Shown here: piece after piece, positions 20,433-31,853 of the stretch
Layout: every line of letters begins with the position of its first letter
Numbering within the stretch: the stretch's first letter is position 1
NCBI GenBank assembly: GCA_914767715.1
Contig: OU612068.1
Location: 12,400,001 to 12,464,000, forward strand
Length of the DNA: 64,000 bases
Source: Membranipora membranacea
Lineage: Eukaryota > Bryozoa > Gymnolaemata > Cheilostomatida > Membraniporidae
Direction of reading: 5' to 3'
Translations under genes and position numbers: made by a program
Notes under the pieces: model-generated
Database searches by the model: none
The model's input: the letters and a program-made list of their open reading frames with translations, nothing else
What the model was told of the DNA's origin: nothing

Positions 20433-22447
20433 GCCGAGATCAAAAAATAGATTCGCTTCAAACCTACCTCATAGGGAGGAACAACTCCTGGTCATCTCGA
20501 ATCTGCAAACCGTTTGGCTCTGCGGCTTTTCACTCTCCGTCAGTGTCCGTTTTAATTAGGGTCACTTTTGCTAAAAAAAAACATGCCAAACGGCAGCATT
20601 GAAAAATTAAAACTCTGTTGGATTCTTATCAAACTCCGACCAGTTCAAGCTCTTATTGGCCTCATTCAAACCGCAGAATATTGGAATCCTCTGATTAACT
20701 GGTGGGTCATAACGCTGACTTGAAGTTTCAAAAATTATACCAAGGGAGGGTATCACGGTTTTTTTTCGCCGAGATCAAAAAATAGATTCGCTTCAAACCA
20801 ACCTCATAGCGAGGAGCAACTCCTGGTCATCTCGAATCTGCAAACCGTTTGGCTCTGCGGCTTTTCACTCTCCGTCAGCGTCCGTTTTAATTAGGGTCAC
20901 TTTTGCTAAAAAAAAACATGCCAAACGGCAGCATTGAAAAATAAAAACGCTGTTGGATTCTTATCAAACTCCGACCAGTTCAAGCTCTTATTGGCCTCAT
21001 TCAAACTGCAGAATATTGGAATCCTCTGATTAACTGGTGGGTCATAACGCTGACTTGAAGTTTCAAAAATTATACCAAGGGAGGGTATCACGGTTTTTTT
21101 CGCCGAGATCAAAAAATAGATTCGCTTCAAACCTACCTCATAGGAAGGAGCAACTCCTGCTCATCTCGAATCTGCAAACCGTTTGGCTCTGCGGCTTTTC
21201 ACTCTCCGTCAGCGTCCGTTTTAATTAGGGTCACTTTGGCTAAAAAAAAAAACATGCCAAACGGCAGCATTGAAAAATTAAAACTCTGTTGGATTCTTAT
21301 CAAACTCCGACCAGTTCAAGCTCTTATTGGCCTCATTCAAACTGCAGAATATTGGAATCCTCTGATTAACTGGTGGGTCATAACGCTGACTTGAAGTTTC
21401 AAAAATTATACCAAGGGAGGGTATCACGGTTTTTTTTCGCCGAGATCAAAAAATAGATTCGCTTCAAACCTACCTCATAGGGAGGAGCAACTCCTGCTCA
21501 TCTCGAATCTGCAAACCGTTTGGCTCTGCGGCTTTTCACTCTCCGTCAGCGTCCGTTTTAATTAGGGTCACTTTTGCTAAAAAAAAAAACATGCCAAACG
21601 GCAGCCTTGAAAAATTAAAACTCTGTTGGATTGTTATCAAAGTCCGACCAGTTCAAGCGCTTATTGGCCTCATTCAAACCGCAGAATATTGGAGTCCTCT
21701 GATTAACTGGTGGGTCATAACGCTGACTTGAAGTTTCAAAAATTATACTAAGGGAGGGTATCACGGTTTTTTTTCGCCGAGATCAAAAAATAGATTCGCT
21801 TCAAACCTACCTCATAGGGAGGAGCAACTCCTGGTCATCTCGAATCTGCAAACCGTTTGGCTCTGCGGCTTTTCACTCTCCGTCAGCGTCCGTTTTAATT
21901 AGGGTCACTTTTGCTAAAAAAAAAACATGCCAAACGGCAGCATTGAAAAATTAAAACTCTGTTGGATTCTTATCAAACTCCGACCAGTTCAAGCGCTTAT
22001 TGGCCTCATTCAAACCGCAAAATATTGGAGTCCTCTGATTAACTGGTGGGTCATAACGCTGACTTGAAGTTTCAAATATTATACCAAGAGAGGGTATCAC
22101 GGTTTTTTTTCGCCGAGATCAAAAAATAGATTCGCTTCAAACCTACCTCATAGGGAGGAGCAACTCCTGGTCATCTCGAATCTGCAAACCGTTTGGCTCT
22201 GCGGCTCTTCACTCTCCGTCAGCGTCGGTTTTAATTAAGGTCACTTTTGCTAAAAAAAAAACATGCCAAACGGCAGCATTGAAAAATTAAAACTCTGTTG
22301 GATTCTAATCAAACTCCGACCAGTTCAATCTCTTATTGGCCTCATTCAAACTGCAGAATATTGGAATCCTCTGATTGACTGGTGGGTCATAACGCTGACT
22401 TGAAGTTTCAAAAATTATACCAAGGGAGGGTATCACGGTTTTTTTTC
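20433..22447 (+). repeat. Six-monomer HOR T, copy 2
   Basis: The same six markers recur 2015-2016 bp downstream of copy 1. Differences noticed are few: t1 has GAGGAACAACTCC, the junction T-run after t2 is one shorter, and t6 has GAGCAACTCC where copy 1 has GAGCAAGTCC. Confidence 0.88.
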
Positions 22448-22783
22448 GCCGAGATCAAAAAATAGATTCGCTTCAAACCTACCTCATAGGGAGGAACAAC
22501 TCCTGGTCATCTCGAATCTGCAAACCGTTTGGCTCTGCGGCTTTTCACTCTCCGTCAGCGTCCGTTTCAATTAGGGTCACTTTTGCTAAAAAAAAACATG
22601 CCAAACGGCAGCATTGAAAAATAAAAACTCTGTTGGATTCTTATCAAACTCCGACCAGTTCAAGCTCTTATTGGCCTCATTCAAACTGCAGAATATTGGA
22701 ATCCTCTGATTAACTGGTGGGTCATAACGCTGACTTGAAGTTCCAAAAATTATACCAAGGGAGGGTATCACGGTTTTTTTTTC
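22448..22783 (+). repeat. Founder-type monomer 'a', possible t1/t2 hybrid
   Basis: The 5' part has GAGGAACAACTCCTGGTC, as in t1 of HOR T copy 2. The 3' part has GAAAAATAAAAAC, shared with t2, plus a new GTTTCAATTAG. It recurs as the first monomer of every full unit of the next HOR. This suggests HOR B arose partly from HOR T; the hybrid reading is an inference from few markers. Confidence 0.5.
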
Positions 22784-23789
22784 GCCGAGATCAAAAAATA
22801 GATTCGCTTCAAACCTACCTCATAGGGAGGAGCAACTCCTGCTCATCTCGAATCTGCAAACCGTTTGGCTCTGCGGCTTTTCACTCTCCGTCAGCGTCCG
22901 TTTTAATTAGGGTCACTTTTGCTAAAAACAAAACATGCCAAACGGCAGCATTGAACAATTAAAACTCTGTTGGATTCTTATCAAACTCCGACCAGTTCAA
23001 GCGCTTATTGGCCTCATTCAAACCGCAAAATATTGGAGTCCTCTGATTAACTGGTGGGTCATAACGCTGACTTGAAGTTTCAAATATTATACCGAGAGGG
23101 TATCACGGTTTTTTTTCGCCGAGATCAAAAAATAGATTCGCTTCAAACCTACCTCATAGGGAGGAGCAACTCTTGGTCATCTCGAATCTGCAAACCGTTT
23201 GGCTCTGCGGCTCTTCACTCTCCGTCAGTGTCTGTTTTAATTAGGGTCACTTTTGCTAAAAAAAAAACATGCCAAACGGCAGCATTGAAAAATTAAAACT
23301 CTGTTGGATTCTAATCAAACTCCGACCAGTTCAAGCTCTTATTGGCCTCATTCAAACTGCAGAATATTGGAATCCTCTGATTAACTGGTGGGTCACAACG
23401 CCGACTTGAAGTTTCAAAAATTATACCAAGGGAGGGTATCACGGTTTTTTTTCGTCGGGATCAAAAAATAGATTCGCTTCAAACCTACCTCATAGGGAGG
23501 AGCAACTCCTGCTCATCTCGAATCTGCAAACCGTTTGGCTCTGCGGCTTTTCACTCTCCGTCAGTGTCCGTTTTAATTAGGGTCACTTTTGCTAAAAACA
23601 AAACATGCCAAACGGCAGCATTGAAAAATTAAAACTCTGTTGGATTCTTTTCAAACTCCGACCAGTTCAAGCTCTTATTGGCCTCATTCAAACTGCAGAA
23701 TATTGGAATCCTCTGATTAACTGGTGGGTCATAACGCTGACTTGAAGTTTCAAAAATTATACCAAGGGAGGGTATCACGGTCTTTTTTC

Positions 23790-24125
23790 GCCGAGATCAA
23801 AAAATAGATTCGCTTCAAACCTACCCCATAGGGAGGAGCAACTCCTGCTCATCTCGAATCTGCAAACCGTTTGGCTCTGCGGCTTTTCACTCTCCGTCAG
23901 CGTCCGTTTCAATTAGGGTCACTTTTGCTAAAAAAAAACATGCCAAACGGCAGCATTGAAAAATTAAAACTCTGTTGGATTCTTATCAAACTCCGACCAG
24001 TTCAAGCTCTTATTGGCCTCATTCAAACTGCAGAATATTGGAATCCTCTGATTAACTGGTGGGTCATAACGCTGACTTGAAGTTTCAAAAATTATACCAA
24101 GGGAGGGTATCACGGTTTTTTTTTC
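23790..24125 (+). repeat. Hybrid monomer e/a
   Basis: It begins as e (CTACCCCATAGG and GAGCAACTCCTGCTC) and then carries a-type GTCAGCGTCCGTTTCAATTAG, with the a-type end leading directly into b. It keeps GAAAAATTAAAAC, which is not the a type. Either a short conversion patch or later change is needed in addition to a simple crossover. The 5' switch falls between monomer positions 58 and 111. Confidence 0.7.
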
Positions 24126-25132
24126 GCCGAGATCAAAAAATAGATTCGCTTCAAACCTACCTCATAGGGAGGAGCAACTCCTGCTCATCTCGAATCTGCA
24201 AACCGTTTGGCTCTGCGGCTTTTCACTCTCCGTCAGCGTCCGTTTTAATTAGGGTCACTTTTGCTAAAAACAAAACATGCCAAACGGCAGCATTGAACAA
24301 TTAAAACTCTGTTGGATTCTTATCAAACTCCGACCAGTTCAAGCGCTTATTGGCCTCATTCAAACCGCAAAATATTGGAGTCCTCTGATTAACTGGTGGG
24401 TCATAACGCTGACTTGAAGTTTCAAATATTATACCAAGAGAGGGTATCACGGTTTTTTTTCGCCGAGATCAAAAAATAGATTCGCTTCAAACCTACCTCA
24501 TAGGGAGGAGCAACTCTTGGTCATCTCGAATCTGCAAACCGTTTGGCTCTGCGGCTCTTCACTCTCCGTCAGTGTCTGTTTTAATTAGGGTCACTTTTGC
24601 TAAAAACAAAACATGCCAAACGGCAGCATTGAAAAATTAAAACTCTGTTGGATTCTTTTCAAACTCCGACCAGTTCAAGCTCTTATTGGCCTCATTCAAA
24701 CTGCAGAATATTGGAATCCTCTGATTAACTGGTGGGTCATAACGCTGACTTGAAGTTTCAAAAATTATACCAAGGGAGGGTATCACGGTCTTTTTTCGCC
24801 GAGATCAAAAAATAGATTCGCTTCAAACCTACCCCATAGGGAGGAGCAACTCCTGCTCATCTCGAATCTGCAAACCGTTTGGCTCTGCGGCTTTTCACTC
24901 TCCGTCAGTGTCCGTTTGAATTAGGGTCATTTTTGCTAAAAAAAAAACATGCCAAACGGCAGCATTGAAAAATTAAAACTCTGTTGGATTCTTATCAAAC
25001 TCCGACCAGTTCAAGCTCTAATTGGCCTCATTCAAACCGCAGAATATTGGAATCCTCTGATTAACTGGTGGGTCATAACGCTGACTTGAAGTTCAAAAAT
25101 TATACCAATGGAGGGTATCACGGTTTTTTTTC
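24126..25132 (+). repeat. HOR B, contracted three-monomer stretch (b, c/d, e)
   Basis: b (24126) is followed by a c/d hybrid (24462) and e (24798); no separate a, c or d is present. The b-to-b spacing on both sides is therefore four monomers (1342-1343 bp) instead of the five (1680 bp) found further right. Confidence 0.85.
24462..24797 (+). repeat. Hybrid monomer c/d
   Basis: The 5' part is c: CAACTCTTGGTC, GGCTCTTCACTC and GTGTCTG. The 3' part is d: AAAAACAAAAC and ATTCTTTTCAAAC, and it leads into e. The switch is confined to monomer positions 116-145, about 30 bp. This is the best-delimited recombination point in the window. Confidence 0.85.
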
Positions 25133-26812
25133 GCCGAGATCAAAAAATAGATTCGCTTCAAACCTACCTCATAGGGAGGAACAACTCCTGGTCATCTCGA
25201 ATCTGCAAACCGTTTGGCTCTGCGGCTTTTCACTCTCCGTCAGCGTCCGTTTCAATTAGGGTCACTTTTGCTAAAAAAAAACATGCCAAACGGCAGCATT
25301 GAAAAATAAAAACTCTGTTGGATTCTTATCAAACTCCGACCAGTTCAAGCTCTTATTGGCCTCATTCAAACTGCAGAATATTGGAATCCTCTGATTAACT
25401 GGTGGGTCATAACGCTGACTTGAAGTTTCAAAAATTATACCAAGGGAGGGTATCACGGTTTTTTTTTCGCCGAGATCAAAAAATAGATTCGCTTCAAACC
25501 TACCTCATAGGGAGGAGCAACTCCTGCTCATCTCGAATCTGCAAACCGTTTGGCTCTGCGGCTTTTCACTCTCCGTCAGCGTCCGTTTTAATTAGGGTCA
25601 CTTTTGCTAAAAACAAAACATGCCAAACGGCAGCATTGAACAATTAAAACTCTGTTGGATTCTTATCAAACTCCGACCAGTTCAAGCGCTTATTGGCCTC
25701 ATTCAAACCGCAAAATATTGGAGTCCTCTGATTAACTGGTGGGTCATAACGCTGACTTGAAGTTTCAAATATTATACCAAGAGAGGGTATCACGGTTTTT
25801 TTTCGCCGAGATCAAAAAATAGATTCGCTTCAAACCTACCTCATAGGGAGGAGCAACTCTTGGTCATCTCGAATCTGCAAACCGTTTGGCTCTGCGGCTC
25901 TTCACTCTCCGTCAGTGTCTGTTTTAATTAGGGTCACTTTTGCTAAAAAAAAAACATGCCAAACGGCAGCATTGAAAAATTAAAACTCTGTTGGATTCTA
26001 ATCAAACTCCGACCAGTTCAAGCTCTTATTGGCCTCATTCAAACTGCAGAATATTGGAATCCTCTGATTAACTGGTGGGTCACAACGCCGATTTGAAGTT
26101 TCAAAAATTATACCAAGGGAGGGTATCACGGTTTTTTTTCGCCGGGATCAAAAAATAGATTCGCTTCAAACCTACCTCATAGGGAGGAGCAACTCCTGCT
26201 CATCTCGAATCTGCAAACCGTTTGGCTCTGCGGCTTTTCACTCTCCGTCAGTGTCCGTTTTAATTAGGGTCACTTTTGCTAAAACCAAAACATGCCAAAC
26301 GGCAGCATTGAAAAATTAAAACTCTGTTGGATTCTTTTCAAACTCCGACCAGTTCAAGCTCTTATTGGCCTCATTCAAACTGCAGAATATTGAAATCCTC
26401 TGATTAACTGGTGGGTCATAACGCTGACTTGAAGTTTCAAAAATTATACCAAGGGAGGGTATCACGGTCTTTTTTCGCCGAGATCAAAAAATAGATTCGC
26501 TTCAAACCTACCCCATAGGGAGGAGCAACTCCTGCTCATCTCGAATCTGCAAACCGTTTGGCTCTGCGGCTTTTCACTCTCCGTCAGTGTCCGTTTTAAT
26601 TAGGGTCATTTTTGCTAAAAAAAAAACATGCCAAACGGCAGCATTGAAAAATTAAAACTCTGTTGGATTCTTATCAAACTCCGACCAGTTCAAGCTCTTA
26701 TTGGCCTCATTCAAACCGCAGAATATTGGAATCCTCTGATTAACTGGTGGGTCATAAAGCTGACTTGAAGTTTCAAAAATTATACCAATGGAGGGTATCA
26801 CGGTTTTTTTTC
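25133..26812 (+). repeat. HOR B, full copy 1 (1680 bp)
   Basis: a, b, c, d and e in order at 25133, 25469, 25805, 26141 and 26477. The preceding junction has ACCAATGGAGGG, absent from most of the array but repeated before the next units. In this copy d has CTAAAACCAAAAC and TTGAAATCC, shared with the next copy only. Confidence 0.9.
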
Positions 26813-28492
26813 GCCGAGATCAAAAAATAGATTCGCTTCAAACCTACCTCATAGGGAGGAACAACTCCTGGTCATCTCGAATCTGCAAACCGTTTGGCTC
26901 TGCGGCTTTTCACTCTCCGTCAGCGTCCGTTTCAATTAGGGTCACTTTTGCTAAAAAAAAACATGCCAAACGGCAGCATTGAAAAATAAAAACTCTGTTG
27001 GATTCTTATCAAACTCCGACCAGTTCAAGCTCTTATTGGCCTCATTCAAACTGCAGAATATTGGAATCCTCTGATTAACTGGTGGGTCATAACGCTGACT
27101 TGAAGTTTCAAAATTTATACCAAGGGAGGGTATCACGGTTTTTTTTTCGCCGAGATCAAAAAATAGATTCGCTTCAAACCTACCTCATAGGGAGGAGCAA
27201 CTCCTGCTCATCTCGAATCTGCAAACCGTTTGGCTCTGCGGCTTTTCACTCTCCGTCAGCGTCCGTTTTAATTAGGGTCACTTTTGCTAAAAACAAAACA
27301 TGCCAAACGGCAGCATTGAACAATTAAAACTCTGTTGGATTCTTATCAAACTCCGACCAGTTCAAGCGCTTATTGGCCTCATTCAAACCGCAAAATATTG
27401 GAGTCCTCTGATTAACTGGTGGGTCATAACACTGACTTGAAGTTTCAAATATTATACCAAGAGAGGGTATCACGGTTTTTTTTCGCCGAGATCAAAAAAT
27501 AGATTCGCTTCAAACCTACCTCATAGGGAGGAGCAACTCTTGGTCATCTCGAATCTGCAAACCGTTTGGCTCTGCGGCTCTTCACTCTCCGTCAGTATCT
27601 GTTTTAATTAGGGTCACTTTTGCTAAAAAAAAAACATGCCAAACGGCAGCATTGAAAAATTAAAACTCTGTTGGATTCTAATCAAACTCCGACCAGTTCA
27701 AGCTCTTATTGGCCTCATTCAAACTGCAGAATATTGGAATCCTCTGATTAACTGGTGGGTCACAACGCCGATTTGAAGTTTCAAAAATTATACCAAGGGA
27801 GGGTATCACGGTTTTTTTTCGCCGGGATCAAAAAATAGATTCGCTTCAAACCTACCTCATAGGGAGGAGCAACTCCTGCTCATCTCGAATCTGCAAACCG
27901 TTTGGCTCTGCGGCTTTTCACTCTCCGTCAGTGTCCGTTTTAATTAGGGTCACTTTTGCTAAAACCAAAACATGCCAAACGGCAGCATTGAAAAATTAAA
28001 ACTCTGTTGGATTCTTTTCAAACTCCGACCAGTTCAAGCTCTTATTGGCCTCATTCAAACTGCAGAATATTGAAATCCTCTGATTAACTGGTGGGTCATA
28101 ACGCTGACTTGAAGTTTCAAAAATTATACCAAGGGAGGGTATCACGGTCTTTTTTCGCCGAGATCAAAAAATAGATTCGCTTCAAACCTACCCCATAGGG
28201 AGGAGCAACTCCTGCTCATCTCGAATCTGCAAACCGTTTGGCTCTGCGGCTTTTCACTCTCCGTCAGTGTCCGTTTTAATTAGGGTCATTTTTGCTAAAA
28301 AAAAAACATGCCAAACGGCAGCATTGAAAAATTAAAACTCTGTTGGATTCTTATCAAACTCCCACCAGTTCAAGCTCTTATTGGCCTCATTCAAACCGCA
28401 GAATATTGGAATCCTCTGATTAACTGGTGGGTCATAACGCTGACTTGAAGTTTCAAAAATTATACCAATGGAGGGTATCACGGTTTTTTTTC
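26813..28492 (+). repeat. HOR B, full copy 2 (1680 bp)
   Basis: Monomer order and markers are identical to the previous copy. Differences noticed: AAAATTTATACC in a, AACACTGAC in b, CAGTATCTG in c and CTCCCACCAG in e. Copies differ by only a handful of bases in 1680, implying recent amplification. Confidence 0.9.
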
Positions 28493-30173
28493 GCCGAGAT
28501 CAAAAAATAGATTCGCTTCAAACCTACCTCATAGGGAGGAACAACTCCTGGTCATCTCGAATCTGCAAACCGTTTGGCTCTGCGGCTTTTCACTCTCCGT
28601 CAGCGTCCGTTTCAATTAGGGTCACTTTTGCTAAAAAAAAACATGCCAAACGGCAGCATTGAAAAATAAAAACTCTGTTGGATTCTTATCAAACTCCGAC
28701 CAGTTCAAGCTCTTATTGGCCTCATTCAAACTGCAGAATATTGGAATCCTCTGATTAACTGGTGGGTCATAACGCTGACTTGAAGTTTCAAAATTTATAC
28801 CAAGGGAGGGTATCACGGTTTTTTTTTCGCCGAGATCAAAAAATAGATTCGCTTCAAACCTACCTCATAGGGAGGAGCAACTCCTGCTCATCTCGAATCT
28901 GCAAACCGTTTGGCTCTGCGGCTTTTCACTCTCCGTCAGCGTCCGTTTTAATTAGGGTCACTTTTGCTAAAAACAAAACATGCCAAACGGCAGCATTGAA
29001 CAATTAAAACTCTGTTGGATTCTTATCAAACTCCGACCAGTTCAAGCGCTTATTGGCCTCATTCAAACCGCAAAATATTGGAGTCCTCTGATTAACTGGT
29101 GGGTCATAACACTGACTTGAAGTTTCAAATATTATACCAAGAGAGGGTATCACGGTTTTTTTTCGCCGAGATCAAAAAATAGATTCGCTTCAAACCTACC
29201 TCATAGGGAGGAGCAACTCTTGGTCATCTCGAATCTGCAAACCGTTTGGCTCTGCGGCTCTTCACTCTCCGTCAGTGTCTGTTTTAATTAGGGTCACTTT
29301 TGCTAAAAAAAAAACATGCCAAACGGCAGCATTGAAAAATTAAAACTCTGTTGGATTCTAATCAAACTCCGACCAGTTCAAGCTCTTATTGGCCTCATTC
29401 AAACTGCAGAATATTGGAATCCTCTGATTAACTGGTGGGTCACAACGCCGACTTGAAGTTTCAAAAATTATACCAAGGGAGGGTATCACGGTTTTTTTTC
29501 GCCGGGATCAAAAAATAGATTCGCTTCAAACCTACCTCATAGGGAGGAGCAACTCCTGCTCATCTCGAATCTGCAAACCGTTTGGCTCTGCGGCTTTTCA
29601 CTCTCCGTCAGTGTCCGTTTTAATTAGGGTCACTTTTGCTAAAAACAAAACATGCCAAACGGCAGCATTGAAAAATTAAAACTCTGTTGGATTCTTTTCA
29701 AACTCCGACCAGTTCAAGCTCTTATTGGCCTCATTCAAACTGCAGAATATTGGAATCCTCTGATTAACTGGTGGGTCATAACGCTGACTTGAAGTTTCAA
29801 AAATTATACCAAGGGAGGGTATCACGGTCTTTTTTCGCCGAGATCAAAAAATTGATTCGCTTCAAACCTACCCCATAGGGAGGAGCAACTCCTGCTCATC
29901 TCGAATCTGCAAACCGTTTGGCTCTGCGGCTTTTCACTCTCCGTCAGTGTCCGTTTTAATTAGGGTCATTTTTGCTAAAAAAAAAACATGCCAAACGGCA
30001 GCATTGAAAAATTAAAACTCTGTTGGATTCTTATCAAACTCCGACCAGTTCAAGCTCTTATTGGCCTCATTCAAACCGCAGAATATTGGAATCCTCTGAT
30101 TAACTGGTGGGTCATAACGCTGACTTGAAGTTTCAAAAATTATACCAATGGAGGGTATCACGGTTTTTTTTTC
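28493..30173 (+). repeat. HOR B, full copy 3 (1681 bp)
   Basis: Same a-e order. It keeps AAAATTTATACC in a and AACACTGAC in b from copy 2, but d has the original CTAAAAACAAAAC and TTGGAATCC. Markers from neighbouring copies are thus mixed, as expected of conversion or crossover between units. Confidence 0.9.
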
Positions 30174-31853
30174 GCCGAGATCAAAAAATAGATTCGCTTC
30201 AAACCTACCTCATAGGGAGGAACAACTCCTGGTCATCTCGAATCTGCAAACCGTTTGGCTCTGCGGCTTTTCACTCTCCGTCAGCGTCCGTTTCAATTAG
30301 GGTCACTTTTGCTAAAAAAAAACATGCCAAACGGCAGCATTGAAAAATAAAAACTCTGTTGGATTCTTATCAAACTCCGACCAGTTCAAGCTCTTATTGG
30401 CCTCATTCAAACTGCAGAATATTGGAATCCTCTGATTAACTGGTGGGTCATAACGCTGACTTGAAGTTTCAAAATTTATACCAAGGGAGGGTATCACGGT
30501 TTTTTTTTCGCCGAGATCAAAAAATAGATTCGCTTCAAACCTACCTCATAGGGAGGAGCAACTCCTGCTCATCTCGAATCTGCAAACCGTTTGGCTCTGC
30601 GGCTTTTCACTCTCCGTCAGCGTCCGTTTTAATTAGGGTCACTTTTGCTAAAAACAAAACATGCCAAACGGCAGCATTGAACAATTAAAACTCTGTTGGA
30701 TTCTAATCAAACTCCGACCAGTTCAAGCGCTTATTGGCCTCATTCAAACCGCAAAATATTGGAGTCCTCTGATTAACTGGTGGGTCATAACGCTGACTTG
30801 AAGTTTCAAATATTATACCAAGAGAGGGTATCACGGTTTTTTTTCGCCGAGATCAAAAAATAGATTCGCTTCAAACCTACCTCATAGGGAGGAGCAACTC
30901 TTGGTCATCTCGAATCTGCAAACCGTTTGGCTCTGCGGCTCTTCACTCTCCGTCAGTGTCTGTTTTAATTAGGGTCACTTTTGCTAAAAAAAAAACATGC
31001 CAAACGGCAGCATTGAAAAATTAAAACTCTGTTGGATTCTAATCAAACTCCGACCAGTTCAAGCTCTTATTGGCCTCATTCAAACTGCAGAATATTGGAA
31101 TCCTCTGATTAACTGGTGGGTCACAACGCCGACTTGAAGTTTCAAAAATTATACCAAGGGAGGGTATCACGGTTTTTTTTCGCCGGGATCAAAAAATAGA
31201 TTCGCTTCAAACCTACCTCATAGGGAGGAGCAACTCCTGCTCATCTCGAATCTGCAAACCGTTTGGCTCTGCGGCTTTTCACTCTCCGTCAGTGTCCGTT
31301 TTAATTAGGGTCACTTTTGCTAAAAACAAAACATGCCAAACGGCAGCATTGAAAAATTAAAACTCTTTTGGATTCTTTTCAAACTCCGACCAGTTCAAGC
31401 TCTTATTGGCCTCATTCAAACTGCAGAATATTGGAATCCTCTGATTAACTGGTGGGTCATAACGCTGACTTGAAGTTTCAAAAATTATACCAAGGGAGGG
31501 TATCACGGTCTATTTTCGCCGAGATCAAAAAATAGATTCGCTTCAAACCTACCCCATAGGGAGGAGCAACTCCTGCTCATCTCGAATCTGCAAACCGTTT
31601 GGCTCTGCGGCTTTTCACTCTCCGTCAGTGTCCGTTTTAATTAGGGTCATTTTTGCTAAAAAAAAAACATGCCAAACGGCAGCATTGAAAAATTAAAACT
31701 CTGTTGGATTCTTATCAAACTCCGACCAGTTCAAGCTCTTATTGGCCTCATTCAAACCGCAGAATATTGGAATCCTCTGATTAACTGGTGGGTCATAACG
31801 CTGACTTGAAGTTTCAAAAATTATACCAAGGGAGGGTATCACGGTTTTTTTTC
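30174..31853 (+). repeat. HOR B, full copy 4 (1680 bp)
   Basis: Same a-e order. Private changes include ATTCTAATCAAAC in b, CTCTTTTGG in d and GGTCTATTTTC at the d/e junction. Confidence 0.9.

Larger units (their letters stand above)
22448..24125 (+). repeat. Five-monomer HOR B, first copy with an e/a hybrid end
   Basis: Order a (22448), b (22784), c (23118), d (23454), e/a (23790). Markers: a GAGGAACAAC and GTTTCAATTAG; b CATTGAACAATT and CAAGCGCTTATTGG; c CAACTCTTGGTC, GGCTCTTCACTC and GTGTCTG; d CGGGATC and ATTCTTTTCAAAC; e GGTCTTTTTTC and CTACCCCATAGG. b and c share their 3' and middle markers with t5 and t6 of HOR T. Confidence 0.85.

Noticed and set aside
25271-25456. Minus-strand frames of 61-75 codons (MIPSLGIIF...) repeated dozens of times
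   Set aside because: They are the repeat read in one frame. Nearly all begin at GTG, extension depends on T-tract length or one substitution, and many copies have the stop. No recognised domain or ribosome binding site was seen.
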